Positions 46,714-55,304 of a DNA stretch of 64,000 bases are shown piece by piece. Position 1 is the first letter of the stretch; every line of letters starts with the position of its first letter. A model generated the notes under the pieces. The model saw only the letters and a list, made by a program, of their open reading frames with translations, was not told the DNA's origin and did not search any database. The position numbers and the translations under genes were made by a program. Origin of the DNA: an uncultured Actinomycetes bacterium. GTDB taxonomy: Bacteria > Actinomycetota > Acidimicrobiia > Acidimicrobiales > RAAP-2. Location: positions 1 through 64,000 of the forward strand of contig CAIOSJ010000016.1 of NCBI GenBank assembly GCA_903860915.1. The letters run 5' to 3'.

Positions 46714-47805
46714 TTACGCACCTTCCCAAACGCCGTGGCGTAGTAGTTCATCAAAACGTTCAAAGAGATAGCGGGCGTCGTGGGGACCAGGACCAGCTTC
46801 GGGGTGGTACTGCACCGAGAAGCAACGTTCCTGACGGGCGGCAATACCCTCAATCACTCCGTCATTGAGATTCACGTGGCTGACTTCAGCGCGCGACAGA
46901 GAATCAGCCCGCACGGCGTAATTATGGTTCTGGGCGGTTATCTCCACTTTGCCAGTGGCCAGATCTTTTACCGGATGATTCGAACCGTGGTGGCCGAAGG
47001 GCAACTTGTAGGTGCTGCCACCCAGCGCGGTGGCCAGTATTTGGTGGCCCAGACAAATCCCAAAAATCGGCAAAGTTCCCAGCACACTTTCGACGACTGC
47101 CACCTGAGTCGCTAATGCGGCGGGGTCACCGGGACCGTTGGAAAGAAAAAGTCCGTCGGGTTGGTAGGACTCAATCTCCTCGCGACTCGCCGACGCCGGG
47201 AGCACTGTGAGTCGGAATCGTTCTGCCAACTGTCGAACCATTGTTGCTTTGATTCCGTAGTCCAGAGCCACCACGTGGAGGTCTCCCGCACCACGTTGGT
47301 AGGCAACGGGTGTCGAAACGCGGGTCACGAAGTCAGTTCCGTCGGTCCCCCGCGCGCTCTGCGCCGCGGCGTGAAGCGTCGCGTCATCAGCCGTGCCAAA
47401 AGCTCCAGGCACCGCTCCGTTCACGCGCAGGTGACGCGTGAGTCGACGAGTGTCAACCCCCACGATGGCTGGCAAAGCGCTGGCGATCAAGTAGTCGTTC
47501 AAGGACTTCTCGCTACGCCAGTTTGAGGCGAGTTCACTCAGATCACGTACGACTATGCCCGCACACCAGGGCCGCGAAGCCTCGTTGTCGAGCGGCGTGA
47601 TTCCGTAGTTGCCGATGTGCGGATAGGTGAAGGCAATGACCTGACCGGCGTAGCTGGGGTCGGTGATGACTTCTTGATAACCACTGAGAGCCGTGTTGAA
47701 AACGAACTCACCGGTCGCAACCCCCGAGGGAGGAAAAACTCCCGCGGCGAACCCACGAAAAATCGAGCCGTCTTGTAGTACCAGGGTCGCTGGAGGCCTC
47801 CTCAT
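46714..47805 (-). CDS. carA: Carbamoyl-phosphate synthase small subunit
   Basis: 363 aa. N-terminal small-subunit domain (GSIFRGFAAGVFPPSGVATGEFVFNTALSG-type start) and a C-terminal class I glutamine amidotransferase with the nucleophile in FGICLGHQI and a downstream catalytic His-x-Glu (QYHPEAGPGPHD). It hydrolyses glutamine and channels ammonia to CarB. The GTG/ATG start overlaps the pyrC stop by four bases. Confidence 0.97.
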   Translation of the reverse strand: MRRPPATLVLQDGSIFRGFAAGVFPPSGVATGEFVFNTALSGYQEVITDPSYAGQVIAFTYPHIGNYGITPLDNEASRPWCAGIVVRDLSELASNWRSEKSLNDYLIASALPAIVGVDTRRLTRHLRVNGAVPGAFGTADDATLHAAAQSARGTDGTDFVTRVSTPVAYQRGAGDLHVVALDYGIKATMVRQLAERFRLTVLPASASREEIESYQPDGLFLSNGPGDPAALATQVAVVESVLGTLPIFGICLGHQILATALGGSTYKLPFGHHGSNHPVKDLATGKVEITAQNHNYAVRADSLSRAEVSHVNLNDGVIEGIAARQERCFSVQYHPEAGPGPHDARYLFERFDELLRHGVWEGA

Positions 47806-49115
47806 TGCAGTTCTCCATTCCGGGCCACCAGCGTGCCTCGAACCAAGGTCATGACTGCTCGCCCGTGCATGGCTCGTCCGTGATACGGAGTGTTGTGAGC
47901 GCGACTGGCCAGTGCTGCACGGTCCACGACGTAGCTCATTCGTGGGTCGAACACCACGATATTGGCGTCGTCGCCCACCGTCAGTTCACCTCCGTGGGCG
48001 CTAAGTCCAACGCGAGAGTCCTCGTCACGAAGTTGGGCTATGCGCGCCGGACCTCGACTCAAGAGGGCAAAGAATCTTACCGGGTCCGGGTTCTCGCCCA
48101 AGGCCTCCCAGGTCAAACTAGCAACCTGCTCGAGACCGAGCATTCCAGCCGGAGCCTGATCGAAGGGCAAATCTTTCAGCTCTGACGCGTGGGGGGCGTG
48201 ATCGGTAGCCACCGCGTCGATGATTCCCGTCGTCATAGCCGACCTGAGGGCCGCCACATCCGAGGCCGTTCGAAGTGGCGGGTGCACTTTGAACTGCGTG
48301 TCGTAGTGCGCGAGGCTCGACTCGTCGAGCGTGAAATGATGAGGTGCAATCTCGCAGGTGACTAACAGACCTTCCGCCTTCGCCGCCGCCACCAGGGCCA
48401 CGCTGCGCGCAGTCGAGAGATGCAGGAAGTGCACGGGACATTTCGTCAGCCGACTCAGTTCAATATCGCGCATCACCATGAGTTCTTCGGCCACCGCGGG
48501 GCGACCGGCCAATCCGAGTTGCGAAGATAGTGCCCCCTCGTTCATGACGCCACCAGCCGCCAAGCTTTCGTCCTCGCAGTGTTGAGCGAGCGTGATGCCC
48601 AGTGGAGCGGCGTAACTCATGGCGCGACGCATCACCGCCGCGCTCTGAACACCGTTGCCGTCATCTGTGAACAGTCGAACGCCCAGCGCCGCGAGATCGG
48701 AAATCGCAGTGAGGTGCTCACCGGCTCGACCGACCGTGATTGCCGCCGCCACTGCTACGTCAACGACCGCTTCGGCCCCCTTGGCTAAGACGTAACTAAC
48801 GGTGATGACGTTGTCCAGCGCAGGTTCAGTATTGGGCATGGCCACGATGGCGGTAAAACCACCTAGGGCAGCGGCCATCGCTCCCGAGGCGATGGTTTCG
48901 GCCTCCTCCCGTCCCGGTTCTCGCAAGTGGGTGTGTAAATCAACGAAGCCCGGCCCCACCAGACAGCCACTGACGTCGAATTCCTGATCTCCGTCGCTGC
49001 TGGCGCCCACGTCGCCCCGTCCAACTATGCGCCCACCTCGGATGCGCAGGTCCCCCTTCGTCGTACCCTCTGAGCCGACCAGGGTGCCGTTGCGCAGAAT
49101 GATGTCATTACTCAT
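47802..49115 (-). CDS. pyrC: Dihydroorotase
   Basis: 437 aa from ATG 49115, preceded by AAAGGA; the frame to 49211 lies within pyrB. Zinc-site motifs VDLHTHLREPGREEAETIASG (HxH) and ATDHAPHASELK, with MPNTEPALDN, identify a class I multi-domain-length dihydroorotase. It cyclises carbamoyl aspartate. It overlaps pyrB by 8 bp. Confidence 0.96.
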   Translation of the reverse strand: MSNDIILRNGTLVGSEGTTKGDLRIRGGRIVGRGDVGASSDGDQEFDVSGCLVGPGFVDLHTHLREPGREEAETIASGAMAAALGGFTAIVAMPNTEPALDNVITVSYVLAKGAEAVVDVAVAAAITVGRAGEHLTAISDLAALGVRLFTDDGNGVQSAAVMRRAMSYAAPLGITLAQHCEDESLAAGGVMNEGALSSQLGLAGRPAVAEELMVMRDIELSRLTKCPVHFLHLSTARSVALVAAAKAEGLLVTCEIAPHHFTLDESSLAHYDTQFKVHPPLRTASDVAALRSAMTTGIIDAVATDHAPHASELKDLPFDQAPAGMLGLEQVASLTWEALGENPDPVRFFALLSRGPARIAQLRDEDSRVGLSAHGGELTVGDDANIVVFDPRMSYVVDRAALASRAHNTPYHGRAMHGRAVMTLVRGTLVARNGELQ

Positions 49116-50100
49116 GGGAATATCCTTTGGGTTCACCGCCGGCGAGGGCGAGGTAGAGAACGGCCATGCGTACCGGTACGCCGTTAGCCACTTGTTGTGA
49201 AATGAGTGCATTATCCGCGTCCGCCACCAGAGAATCGATTTCGACCCCTCGATTCATGGGACCGGGGTGGGTTATGAGAACGTGGGGGGCGAGACGACGA
49301 TGACGTTCCTGGGTTAAACCGTGACTTCGCGTGAACTCAGCCAGCGACGGAACGAGTGTGCCGGAGCCTCGTTCGTTCTGGAGTCTCAGTAGCCCAACCA
49401 CGTCAGCCCACTCCAGCGCCTCGTCAAAGTTCTTCATTACCTCAACGGGCCACGTACTCACATCGTCGGGTAGCAAAGTTCCCGGAGCACAGATCCGAAC
49501 TGTAGATCCCAGGGTCGCGTAGGCCCACGCGTCACTTCGCGCCACGCGACTATGGCGAATATCTCCAACGATCAGAACTTTCAAATTTTTAAAGAGCTCC
49601 GCACCGGACTCGCTGCCCGTGGTGCCCGCACGACTACTCAAAGCCTGACGCAGAGTGAACACATCCAAAAGGCCCTGCGTGGGGTGTTGATGTTGTCCGT
49701 CGCCAGCGTTAATGATGCGAATACCAGGAAGGGCCGCTGCTACGTGGTGGGGTGCGCCACTCGATTGATGGCGAATGACTACGGCGTCGACACCTAGAGC
49801 CTCGATGGTGCTGGCCGTGTCGCGGAGCGACTCACCCTTTTTCACACTCGACGCAGCCACCGCCAGGGAAATCACGTCAGCACTCAGACGCTTCGCCGCT
49901 GTTTCGAAGGAGAGGCGCGTCCGCGTGGATTCCTCATAAAACAGTGACGCGACAACACGACCCTTCAGGGTCGGGACCTTCTTGATGGCCCTGGTTGAGA
50001 CTTCGAGAAAGCTCTCGGCCGTGTCGAGCACCTCGATAATCGCCTCACGGGTGAGGTCGTCTATGTTCAGCAGGTTCCCACCAGCGATGGACGAGATCAT
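49108..50100 (-). CDS. pyrB: Aspartate carbamoyltransferase catalytic subunit
   Basis: 330 aa from ATG 50100, which overlaps the pyrR stop by ATGA; the frame to 50124 is ignored. Carbamoyl-phosphate site FYEESTRTRLSFETAAKRL, GDIRHSRVARSDAW and LITHPGPMNRGVEI are diagnostic. It forms carbamoyl aspartate. No regulatory pyrI is present, as usual outside enterobacteria. Confidence 0.97.
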   Translation of the reverse strand: MISSIAGGNLLNIDDLTREAIIEVLDTAESFLEVSTRAIKKVPTLKGRVVASLFYEESTRTRLSFETAAKRLSADVISLAVAASSVKKGESLRDTASTIEALGVDAVVIRHQSSGAPHHVAAALPGIRIINAGDGQHQHPTQGLLDVFTLRQALSSRAGTTGSESGAELFKNLKVLIVGDIRHSRVARSDAWAYATLGSTVRICAPGTLLPDDVSTWPVEVMKNFDEALEWADVVGLLRLQNERGSGTLVPSLAEFTRSHGLTQERHRRLAPHVLITHPGPMNRGVEIDSLVADADNALISQQVANGVPVRMAVLYLALAGGEPKGYSHE

Positions 50101-50666
50101 TTCGCCACCAGTTTCCCAATCCATACGCCGTCCGTGGTGGCATCAATGGCCTCCTCACGCGAGGTCGGGAGGTTCTTTCCTACGTAGTCGGGGCGGATCG
50201 GCAATTCACGATGGCCCCGGTCAACCATCACCGCCAACTGCACCGCACTCGGGCGCCCCCAATCCGACAGGGCATTGAGGGCGGCACGAATAGTTCGGCC
50301 GGTAAAGAGGACATCATCAACGAGAAGAACTGTTCGGTCAGTGAGATCAGAACTAATTGTCGTGGTCGCAGATTCCACGACGGGGTGCAGGGCGATATCG
50401 TCACGGTAAAACGCCACATCCAAGAGTCCGAGGTCCACAGGGTTTCCCACGATGGTAGAGATAGCAGCCGCGAGTGCAGTAGCAAAGGGCACCCCACCAG
50501 TTTGGAGTCCGACCACGAAGAGACCGTCAATATCGTGGGTCCGCTCAACTACTTCATGGGCCATACGCGTAATGGCTTTAGCGACATCGCTGGCGCTCAG
50601 AATCTGGGTTCGAGGAACGAAAATTGTACCCCGCGGACGTACGCGACGCCGTTCTCTCTCAGCCAC
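50097..50666 (-). CDS. pyrR: PyrR, pyrimidine operon RNA-binding regulator / uracil phosphoribosyltransferase
   Basis: 189 aa from GTG, with a strong AGGAGG 6 nt upstream. Phosphoribosyltransferase fold with the PRPP motif VLLVDDVLFTGRTIRAAL and GLQTGGVPFA. PyrR bound to UMP or UTP binds a conserved RNA loop and lowers pyr expression; it can also have UPRTase activity. That RNA motif lies directly upstream (50685-50698). First gene of pyrR-pyrB-pyrC-carA-carB-pyrD-pyrF. Confidence 0.95.
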   Translation of the reverse strand: MAERERRRVRPRGTIFVPRTQILSASDVAKAITRMAHEVVERTHDIDGLFVVGLQTGGVPFATALAAAISTIVGNPVDLGLLDVAFYRDDIALHPVVESATTTISSDLTDRTVLLVDDVLFTGRTIRAALNALSDWGRPSAVQLAVMVDRGHRELPIRPDYVGKNLPTSREEAIDATTDGVWIGKLVAK

Positions 50667-50676
50667 AACCCCTCCT

Positions 50677-50709
50677 GTCGTACGAGCCTCACGGGACCCG
50701 CTTCACGAC
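50677..50709 (-). promoter_or_regulatory. PyrR-binding RNA element in the pyr operon leader
   Basis: The transcript reads GGUCCCGUGAGGCU at 50685-50698, a 13-of-14 fit to the PyrR binding-loop consensus (ARUCCNGNGAGGYU). Flanking GUCGU (50705-50709) and ACGAC (50677-50681) can close a stem that ends directly at the AGGAGG (50671-50676) of pyrR. PyrR binding would be expected to block ribosome entry, as proposed for mycobacteria. Confidence 0.75.
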
Positions 50710-50724
50710 GCACTTCGGATGTTT

Positions 50725-50730
50725 ACGTTA
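50725..50730 (-). promoter_or_regulatory. Candidate -10 element of the pyr operon promoter
   Basis: TAACGT on the minus strand would start a leader of roughly 50 nt that contains the whole PyrR element and Shine-Dalgarno. No convincing -35 is seen. Confidence 0.3.
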
Positions 50731-50764
50731 GCACGAAGCCACGGCCGCGTTCTTTGCGAGCGGG

Positions 50765-51475
50765 CTAGTGAACCGTATTCAACAGTGTCACGACGATGGC
50801 GGTGACGATGGTCGAAACCGCAATCCAGACCCAGAAAAAACGCACTAAACGAGCCTGGTACCACTTCTCGTAGCTCAGCACGTTGCGGCCCGCTCGAACG
50901 TAGAGACCAGCACCCAAAAGAACGAGCAGGACGAAGTGAATAATGGCAGAGATGCCAAAGGCCAGGACGACCGAACCATATGAGGTGTAGGCGAAAAGTG
51001 CGCTGTCGTTACTCTGGATCCAGTACTGCGGCACGTTACGAACCTGCATGACCTGCAGCACAATCCCCACCACGGCCGTCACAGTCGCGGCAGCGGCGTA
51101 TCCGCGGAAGGCTCCACGACCGTTCACACTGGCTCTTAGACGCTTCTCGCCCAACCACATCAGGGCTGCGCTCACTACCACCACGAGAACAATTAGCCAG
51201 TTCAATCCGCTGGCCATGGGCTGCTCTACCAAGGTTGTTGGCGTGAAGGTGTCCGGTCCCGCCGAGGTTATTCCTTTCGACGGCATTCCGACAATTGACA
51301 TCCAATGGCCGCCGCTATTTACACCACGCAGGTAGAGATAGGTGAAAAGGAGTGCGCCAAGAGAGATCATGTCTCCGCCGATAAAAAGCCAGATTCCCAG
51401 CCGCTGGCGGCCGTCTACGACTTCTGGTGCTTCGTGGTGGCCCGACTCGGCGTGTTCGTTGTGGGTGACGGTCAT
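50765..51475 (-). CDS. ctaE: Cytochrome c oxidase subunit III
   Basis: 236 aa. After a His-rich cytosolic start there are about five to six membrane helices, beginning GIWLFIGGDMISLGALLFTYL, with LVVVVSAALMW and ending WIAVSTIVTAIVVTLL. The family acidic residue of the first helix region is Asp (GGDM). It is a structural subunit of the aa3-type oxidase in the cytoplasmic membrane. ATGA overlap with ctaD. Confidence 0.88.
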   Translation of the reverse strand: MTVTHNEHAESGHHEAPEVVDGRQRLGIWLFIGGDMISLGALLFTYLYLRGVNSGGHWMSIVGMPSKGITSAGPDTFTPTTLVEQPMASGLNWLIVLVVVVSAALMWLGEKRLRASVNGRGAFRGYAAAATVTAVVGIVLQVMQVRNVPQYWIQSNDSALFAYTSYGSVVLAFGISAIIHFVLLVLLGAGLYVRAGRNVLSYEKWYQARLVRFFWVWIAVSTIVTAIVVTLLNTVH

Positions 51476-53337
51476 GAGTTGGTCCGAGCCTCTCCGTAGG
51501 TGTAGGGGTCTTCAGTGATAACGGGTAATACTTCGAAGTTTTCGAGTGGCACGGGCGTGGGCACTAACCACTCCAGAGTCTTGGAACCCCAGGGGTTAGG
51601 ACCAGAAGGCTCGCCCTTGTTCCACGAGGAGATGACCGCGCCGAGAAGGACCAGCATCCCCGCCATGATGACGTAGGCGCCAATCGTAGAAACCGCGTTC
51701 GTGTGCTCAAAGATCGACGAGTAGCTCGAATAGCGGCGGGGCATTCCCCGTAGACCGGACACAAACATCGCCAGGAAGGTCACGTTAGTACCGATGAAGA
51801 CCAGCCAGAAAGAAATCTTCCCCATTCGTTCGTCCAAGAATCTCCCCGTAACCTTTGGGTACCAAAAACACAGAGCACCAATGGCACCGAAGAGTACCGA
51901 ACCAACGAAGACATAGTGGAAGTGCGCAACCACGAACATTGTTCCGTGCATCTGATTGTCAACGGGGATGTCGGAGAGATAGATTCCCGTGATTCCACCA
52001 ACAATGAAATTGGAGATAAATCCGAATACCCAGTACATCGGTAATCGCATCCAGATATTCCCTCGCCACAGAGTTCCCAGGAGAACCAGGAAGATGATGC
52101 CCGTTGGAATGGAAATCATCTCAGTGGTGACCATAAAGGGGCCACCTAGTGCCGGAGCCCAACCCGTTGTGAACATGTGGTGAGCCCAGACCAGAACGCT
52201 CAAGCCCGCCAATCCCGCCATGCCCGCAATGCTCGTTCGATAACTAAAGAGGGGCTTGCGAGCAAAGACGGTTGTGATCTCTAGCAGCGCCCCAACAGCA
52301 GGAAGCAAAATCACGTACACCTCGGGGTGGCCCATGAGCCAGAAGAGGTTTTCCTGCAACCAACCGGTACCGCCCTCACTGGCAATGAAGAAACTCGTTC
52401 CGTTCATGCGGTCTGAAATATTGAGGGACATGACAACGAGAAAGAACGGGAACGCATACAGGCCGAGGGCCGCCGCGATACTGGACGCCCATACAAAGAT
52501 TGGCAATCTCTCCAGCGTCATACCCTTCGTACGCATCGTCAGCACCGTGCAAATGGTATTAACACCGGCCACGGTCGTTGACACCGTGAAGGTAATGATC
52601 GCCATGGCGAAGAGATCAAATCCGACCCCGGACTGATTAGAGATTGGCGCCTGCGTGACCCAACCCATGTCATTACCGCCAACGGCTAGCGAACCCAAAA
52701 GCAACGGGATGGCCGCTACCAGGGTCCACAGACTCAAAGCGTTTAAACGGGGAAAAGCCATGTCGCGAGCTCCGACCATGATCGGCACAACGAAGTTGGC
52801 CCACGGACCAGCCACGGCCACGATCAAGGCCAATATCATCAGCATTCCATGCACGGAAAGGAAGGAGTTGTAAATCTGCTGATTAACAAAGTGATTTCCA
52901 GGACTCAGTAAGTTGGTGCGAATTCCCATGGCGAGTAGGCCACCAGCACCCAGGAGAATCATGGTGACCACTATGTACTGGACGCCGACGACCTTGTGGT
53001 CGGTGGTAAATCGCCAGTAGCGAGCCTGGCCCGCGTCCTTGCCCGCTAGATACATTTCGTCTGCGTGCGTTTGGTCTCGACCCGTGAACCACTTACCTAT
53101 GGACGTGAAGGCGCCAATACCCAATTCAAAACCCACCACCCAGCCGACTGCGGTGATGACCATCACTTGATCACTAAAGCCGCGGCCATCACTGTCAAGT
53201 AGCGAGTGAGCTATCCACCAGGCAATGACGGCAAACACCACTCCCGCAATCAGGGCAGTTCCAAAGTTGAGTCGTCGATAGATTCCACCGCCGAGCGCGG
53301 GAGCGCTCACCGTGCTGTGCTCGATTGTCGATGTCAT
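51472..53337 (-). CDS. ctaD: Cytochrome c oxidase subunit I with N-terminal extension
   Basis: 621 aa, longer than the usual ~530-575. Heme and copper ligands are clear: SVHGMLMILAL (low-spin heme His), WLMGHPEVYVILLPAVG (CuB His cross-linked to Tyr), WAHHMFTTG (CuB His pair) and VVAHFHYVFVG (heme a3 and a His). About 100 extra N-terminal residues hold two membrane helices (around 27-48 and 58-85) ahead of RYWRFTTDHKVVGVQY, where normal subunit I begins. It reduces oxygen to water and pumps protons. AGGGGG precedes the ATG. Confidence 0.96.
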   Translation of the reverse strand: MTSTIEHSTVSAPALGGGIYRRLNFGTALIAGVVFAVIAWWIAHSLLDSDGRGFSDQVMVITAVGWVVGFELGIGAFTSIGKWFTGRDQTHADEMYLAGKDAGQARYWRFTTDHKVVGVQYIVVTMILLGAGGLLAMGIRTNLLSPGNHFVNQQIYNSFLSVHGMLMILALIVAVAGPWANFVVPIMVGARDMAFPRLNALSLWTLVAAIPLLLGSLAVGGNDMGWVTQAPISNQSGVGFDLFAMAIITFTVSTTVAGVNTICTVLTMRTKGMTLERLPIFVWASSIAAALGLYAFPFFLVVMSLNISDRMNGTSFFIASEGGTGWLQENLFWLMGHPEVYVILLPAVGALLEITTVFARKPLFSYRTSIAGMAGLAGLSVLVWAHHMFTTGWAPALGGPFMVTTEMISIPTGIIFLVLLGTLWRGNIWMRLPMYWVFGFISNFIVGGITGIYLSDIPVDNQMHGTMFVVAHFHYVFVGSVLFGAIGALCFWYPKVTGRFLDERMGKISFWLVFIGTNVTFLAMFVSGLRGMPRRYSSYSSIFEHTNAVSTIGAYVIMAGMLVLLGAVISSWNKGEPSGPNPWGSKTLEWLVPTPVPLENFEVLPVITEDPYTYGEARTNS

Positions 53338-53346
53338 GCAAACCCC

Positions 53347-54117
53347 CTAGAAGTGCTTCGGTTGAGCGGCCAGCCAATTGCTGAAGGCCTTTTCAGTAAG
53401 AACGTGGACTTTTGTCGTCATGTAACTGTGGTTGAGTCCACAAATTTCCGTACAGCGAATGTCGTAATCACCCAATTTGTTCGGCGTTACTTCGGTCGTT
53501 GTGATGGTATCCGGGATGGCGTTGATCTTGATACCCATTTGAACGATCCAAAATCCGTGGTCTACGTCCTTGGACGTCACATTGAATTTGATAGGCGTGT
53601 TAACGGGCAGATACAGATCCTCATTACTAACTGAGACGGGCGTGCCATTTTGCGTGCTGGCGGTGCTCGGGTACTGGAATGACCACAGCCACTGTTGACC
53701 CGTCACATTGACCGTCATTTCGTTGGCGCCGCCCTGGCCTGAATTGTCCGAGGCGAGCAGTGATAGGCCCCAGACGAGCAGAAAGAGTGTGAGGGCCGTG
53801 GATCCAATAATCCAGACCATTGTCAACGGGGAATTGGCCCGAAGAGAGGGGCCATCCGGTGGTATTCCCTCACCCGTGTATCGCCACTTCGCCAACGCGT
53901 ACAGGACAACCGCGTAGACCAGGGCCGCAACCGGAGCCGCCGCCACCGAGAAGATTATCATGGTCAAAATACCCATGTGCATGGTGTTGCTCGCTGACTC
54001 TGGCATGAGCCAGGGCGTGGCGTAAATGGAAACCAGGACACCTGCTGCGGTGAGAAGTACCCACAGAATACCGATGGTTACTATCGCTCGCGAAGTAGTT
54101 GTTTTTTCTGAAGTCAT
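53347..54117 (-). CDS. ctaC: Cytochrome c oxidase subunit II
   Basis: 256 aa. Three N-terminal hydrophobic segments (about 12-32, 45-75, 100-122), one more than the usual two, then the periplasm-side cupredoxin domain. All CuA ligands are visible: His in KDVDHGFWI and C-T-E-I-C-G-L-N-H-S-Y-M. It takes electrons from cytochrome c or a copper protein. No fused cytochrome c domain. GAGGAAG precedes the ATG; 10 bp separate it from the cupredoxin gene upstream and 9 bp from ctaD. Confidence 0.96.
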   Translation of the reverse strand: MTSEKTTTSRAIVTIGILWVLLTAAGVLVSIYATPWLMPESASNTMHMGILTMIIFSVAAAPVAALVYAVVLYALAKWRYTGEGIPPDGPSLRANSPLTMVWIIGSTALTLFLLVWGLSLLASDNSGQGGANEMTVNVTGQQWLWSFQYPSTASTQNGTPVSVSNEDLYLPVNTPIKFNVTSKDVDHGFWIVQMGIKINAIPDTITTTEVTPNKLGDYDIRCTEICGLNHSYMTTKVHVLTEKAFSNWLAAQPKHF

Positions 54118-54127
54118 GCCGTCTTCC

Positions 54128-54844
54128 TCACTTAACCGTCAAAGTACCGGACATGTAACCGAATGTCGACATGGCCTCACCGAATTGTCCGAGGCGAGAA
54201 CCACCGCAGGGGTATTCACAATTCCAGTTGTAAACGCCGGCCGCACCCGTAATGAAGGAGAAACTAACCACGACCGGTTGACCGTAGCTCGAGTCCGTCA
54301 AGGTCTGATTCGCGGGCAAGGGCACCGAGACAAAAAGTCGGGGTCCATTGCCGATGGTTCCACGAAGAGTGAAAGTGTGGCCGATATTTGCCACGCTCGT
54401 CGTGATGTCACCCGGTGTCGGATTCCACGACTTCGCGGTAACTCCATCAAATTTTGCGGTGCCGCCAACCGTGCCGATTACGTTTCGAAAGAAATCGTTG
54501 TTGAGGTTGCCGCCACCGTCATAATTCTTAATGGTCATGTGCACGACGGTGTGCGCGGGAACTTCAAGCCTGTCGTTTGAATACGAAACCCAGTCGGGGT
54601 GTGCGTTTCCGGAGTGTGGTTGATTGGTAAAACTCGAGTCAGGATACGCCGACATTGTCAAGGAAACCGCATTCAGCTTCTGGGCTTTGCCGTTGACACT
54701 CACGGTCTCACGGCCCAATGGCGTGCCCACCAGAGTAACTTGGTGCGGCGCCGCCGAAGCTAGGCCAAAGCCAGCCAATGTTATGGCTGCGGCGCCTACG
54801 GCTACGGACGCAATAGAAATTGCGATCGAACGGTATCGGCTCAT
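54128..54844 (-). CDS. Secreted cupredoxin-like protein, first gene of the cta operon
   Basis: 238 aa from ATG 54844, preceded by GAGGGGGAG; the extension to 54883 is ignored. A signal peptide or single anchor (about 5-32, ending GLASAAP) leads a domain with cupredoxin-like strands: VVHMTIKNYDGG, GHTFTLRG, and a C-terminal GVYNWNCEYPCGG with G-E-A-M and FGYMSGTLTV. The His, Cys and Met could bind copper; the C-E-Y-P-C spacing equals that of CuA, but the CuA His at +4 is Arg. Tight linkage to ctaC suggests an electron carrier or copper-delivery role; this is inference. Confidence 0.7.
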   Translation of the reverse strand: MSRYRSIAISIASVAVGAAAITLAGFGLASAAPHQVTLVGTPLGRETVSVNGKAQKLNAVSLTMSAYPDSSFTNQPHSGNAHPDWVSYSNDRLEVPAHTVVHMTIKNYDGGGNLNNDFFRNVIGTVGGTAKFDGVTAKSWNPTPGDITTSVANIGHTFTLRGTIGNGPRLFVSVPLPANQTLTDSSYGQPVVVSFSFITGAAGVYNWNCEYPCGGSRLGQFGEAMSTFGYMSGTLTVK

Positions 54845-54979
54845 GCTCTCCCCCTCGTTGTTCTTCTCAAACCTAGATTCCACGTCTTGATTTTGAATAG
54901 TAGTTCATTGTTGCATATCGGCCATCAAATGTGTGGCATTTCACGTATCCGCAGATGAAACACCGCAGGAGCCTTCGGT

Positions 54980-54985
54980 TACTAT
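54980..54985 (+). promoter_or_regulatory. -10 element of leaderless promoter (small membrane protein)
   Basis: TACTAT, 7 nt before the ATG at 54993. It supports that start over the GTG at 54933. Confidence 0.5.
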
Positions 54986-54992
54986 CGCAGCA

Positions 54993-55304
54993 ATGCCACA
55001 CATTGACCACACAACCCTACGAATTCACTGTGGCCTCGTGCTAGCCGAGCTCATTTGCCTACCCGCTTTCGTCTTCGAGCTCTCTCGAGCACTGCAGGGA
55101 AACGCACTTTCGTGGGCCTACGTTTTCGAATGGCCCATATTGGGCGCCTACGCCATCTACATGTGGAAAAAATTGCTGCTCGACGAGCGAGGGGTTTCGA
55201 GCCGTCCCGAGGTGCTTGTTGACAACGAACCGGATCCCGAACTCGATGCGTGGAACGAGTACCTTGCCAAGGTTCACCTCAAGGAACCGGACACTGGTTC
55301 CTAG
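54993..55304 (+). CDS. Small two-helix membrane protein, unknown function
   Basis: 103 aa from ATG 54993. Two hydrophobic helices (about 11-30 and 38-58, IHCGLVLAELICLPAFVFEL and WAYVFEWPILGAYAIYMW) are followed by a charged cytosolic tail ending EPDTGS. I do not recognise the family. It sits between the cta operon and the CtaG-like gene, on the opposite strand, and may be an oxidase accessory protein. Its TAG stop shares bases with the stop of the convergent gene (CTAG at 55301-55304). Confidence 0.65.
   Translation: MPHIDHTTLRIHCGLVLAELICLPAFVFELSRALQGNALSWAYVFEWPILGAYAIYMWKKLLLDERGVSSRPEVLVDNEPDPELDAWNEYLAKVHLKEPDTGS

Noticed and set aside
48118..48441. Frames with repeated Arg/Pro/Ser text in the pyr genes
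   Set aside because: Out-of-frame products of GC-rich coding DNA; typical of shadows and not of real proteins.
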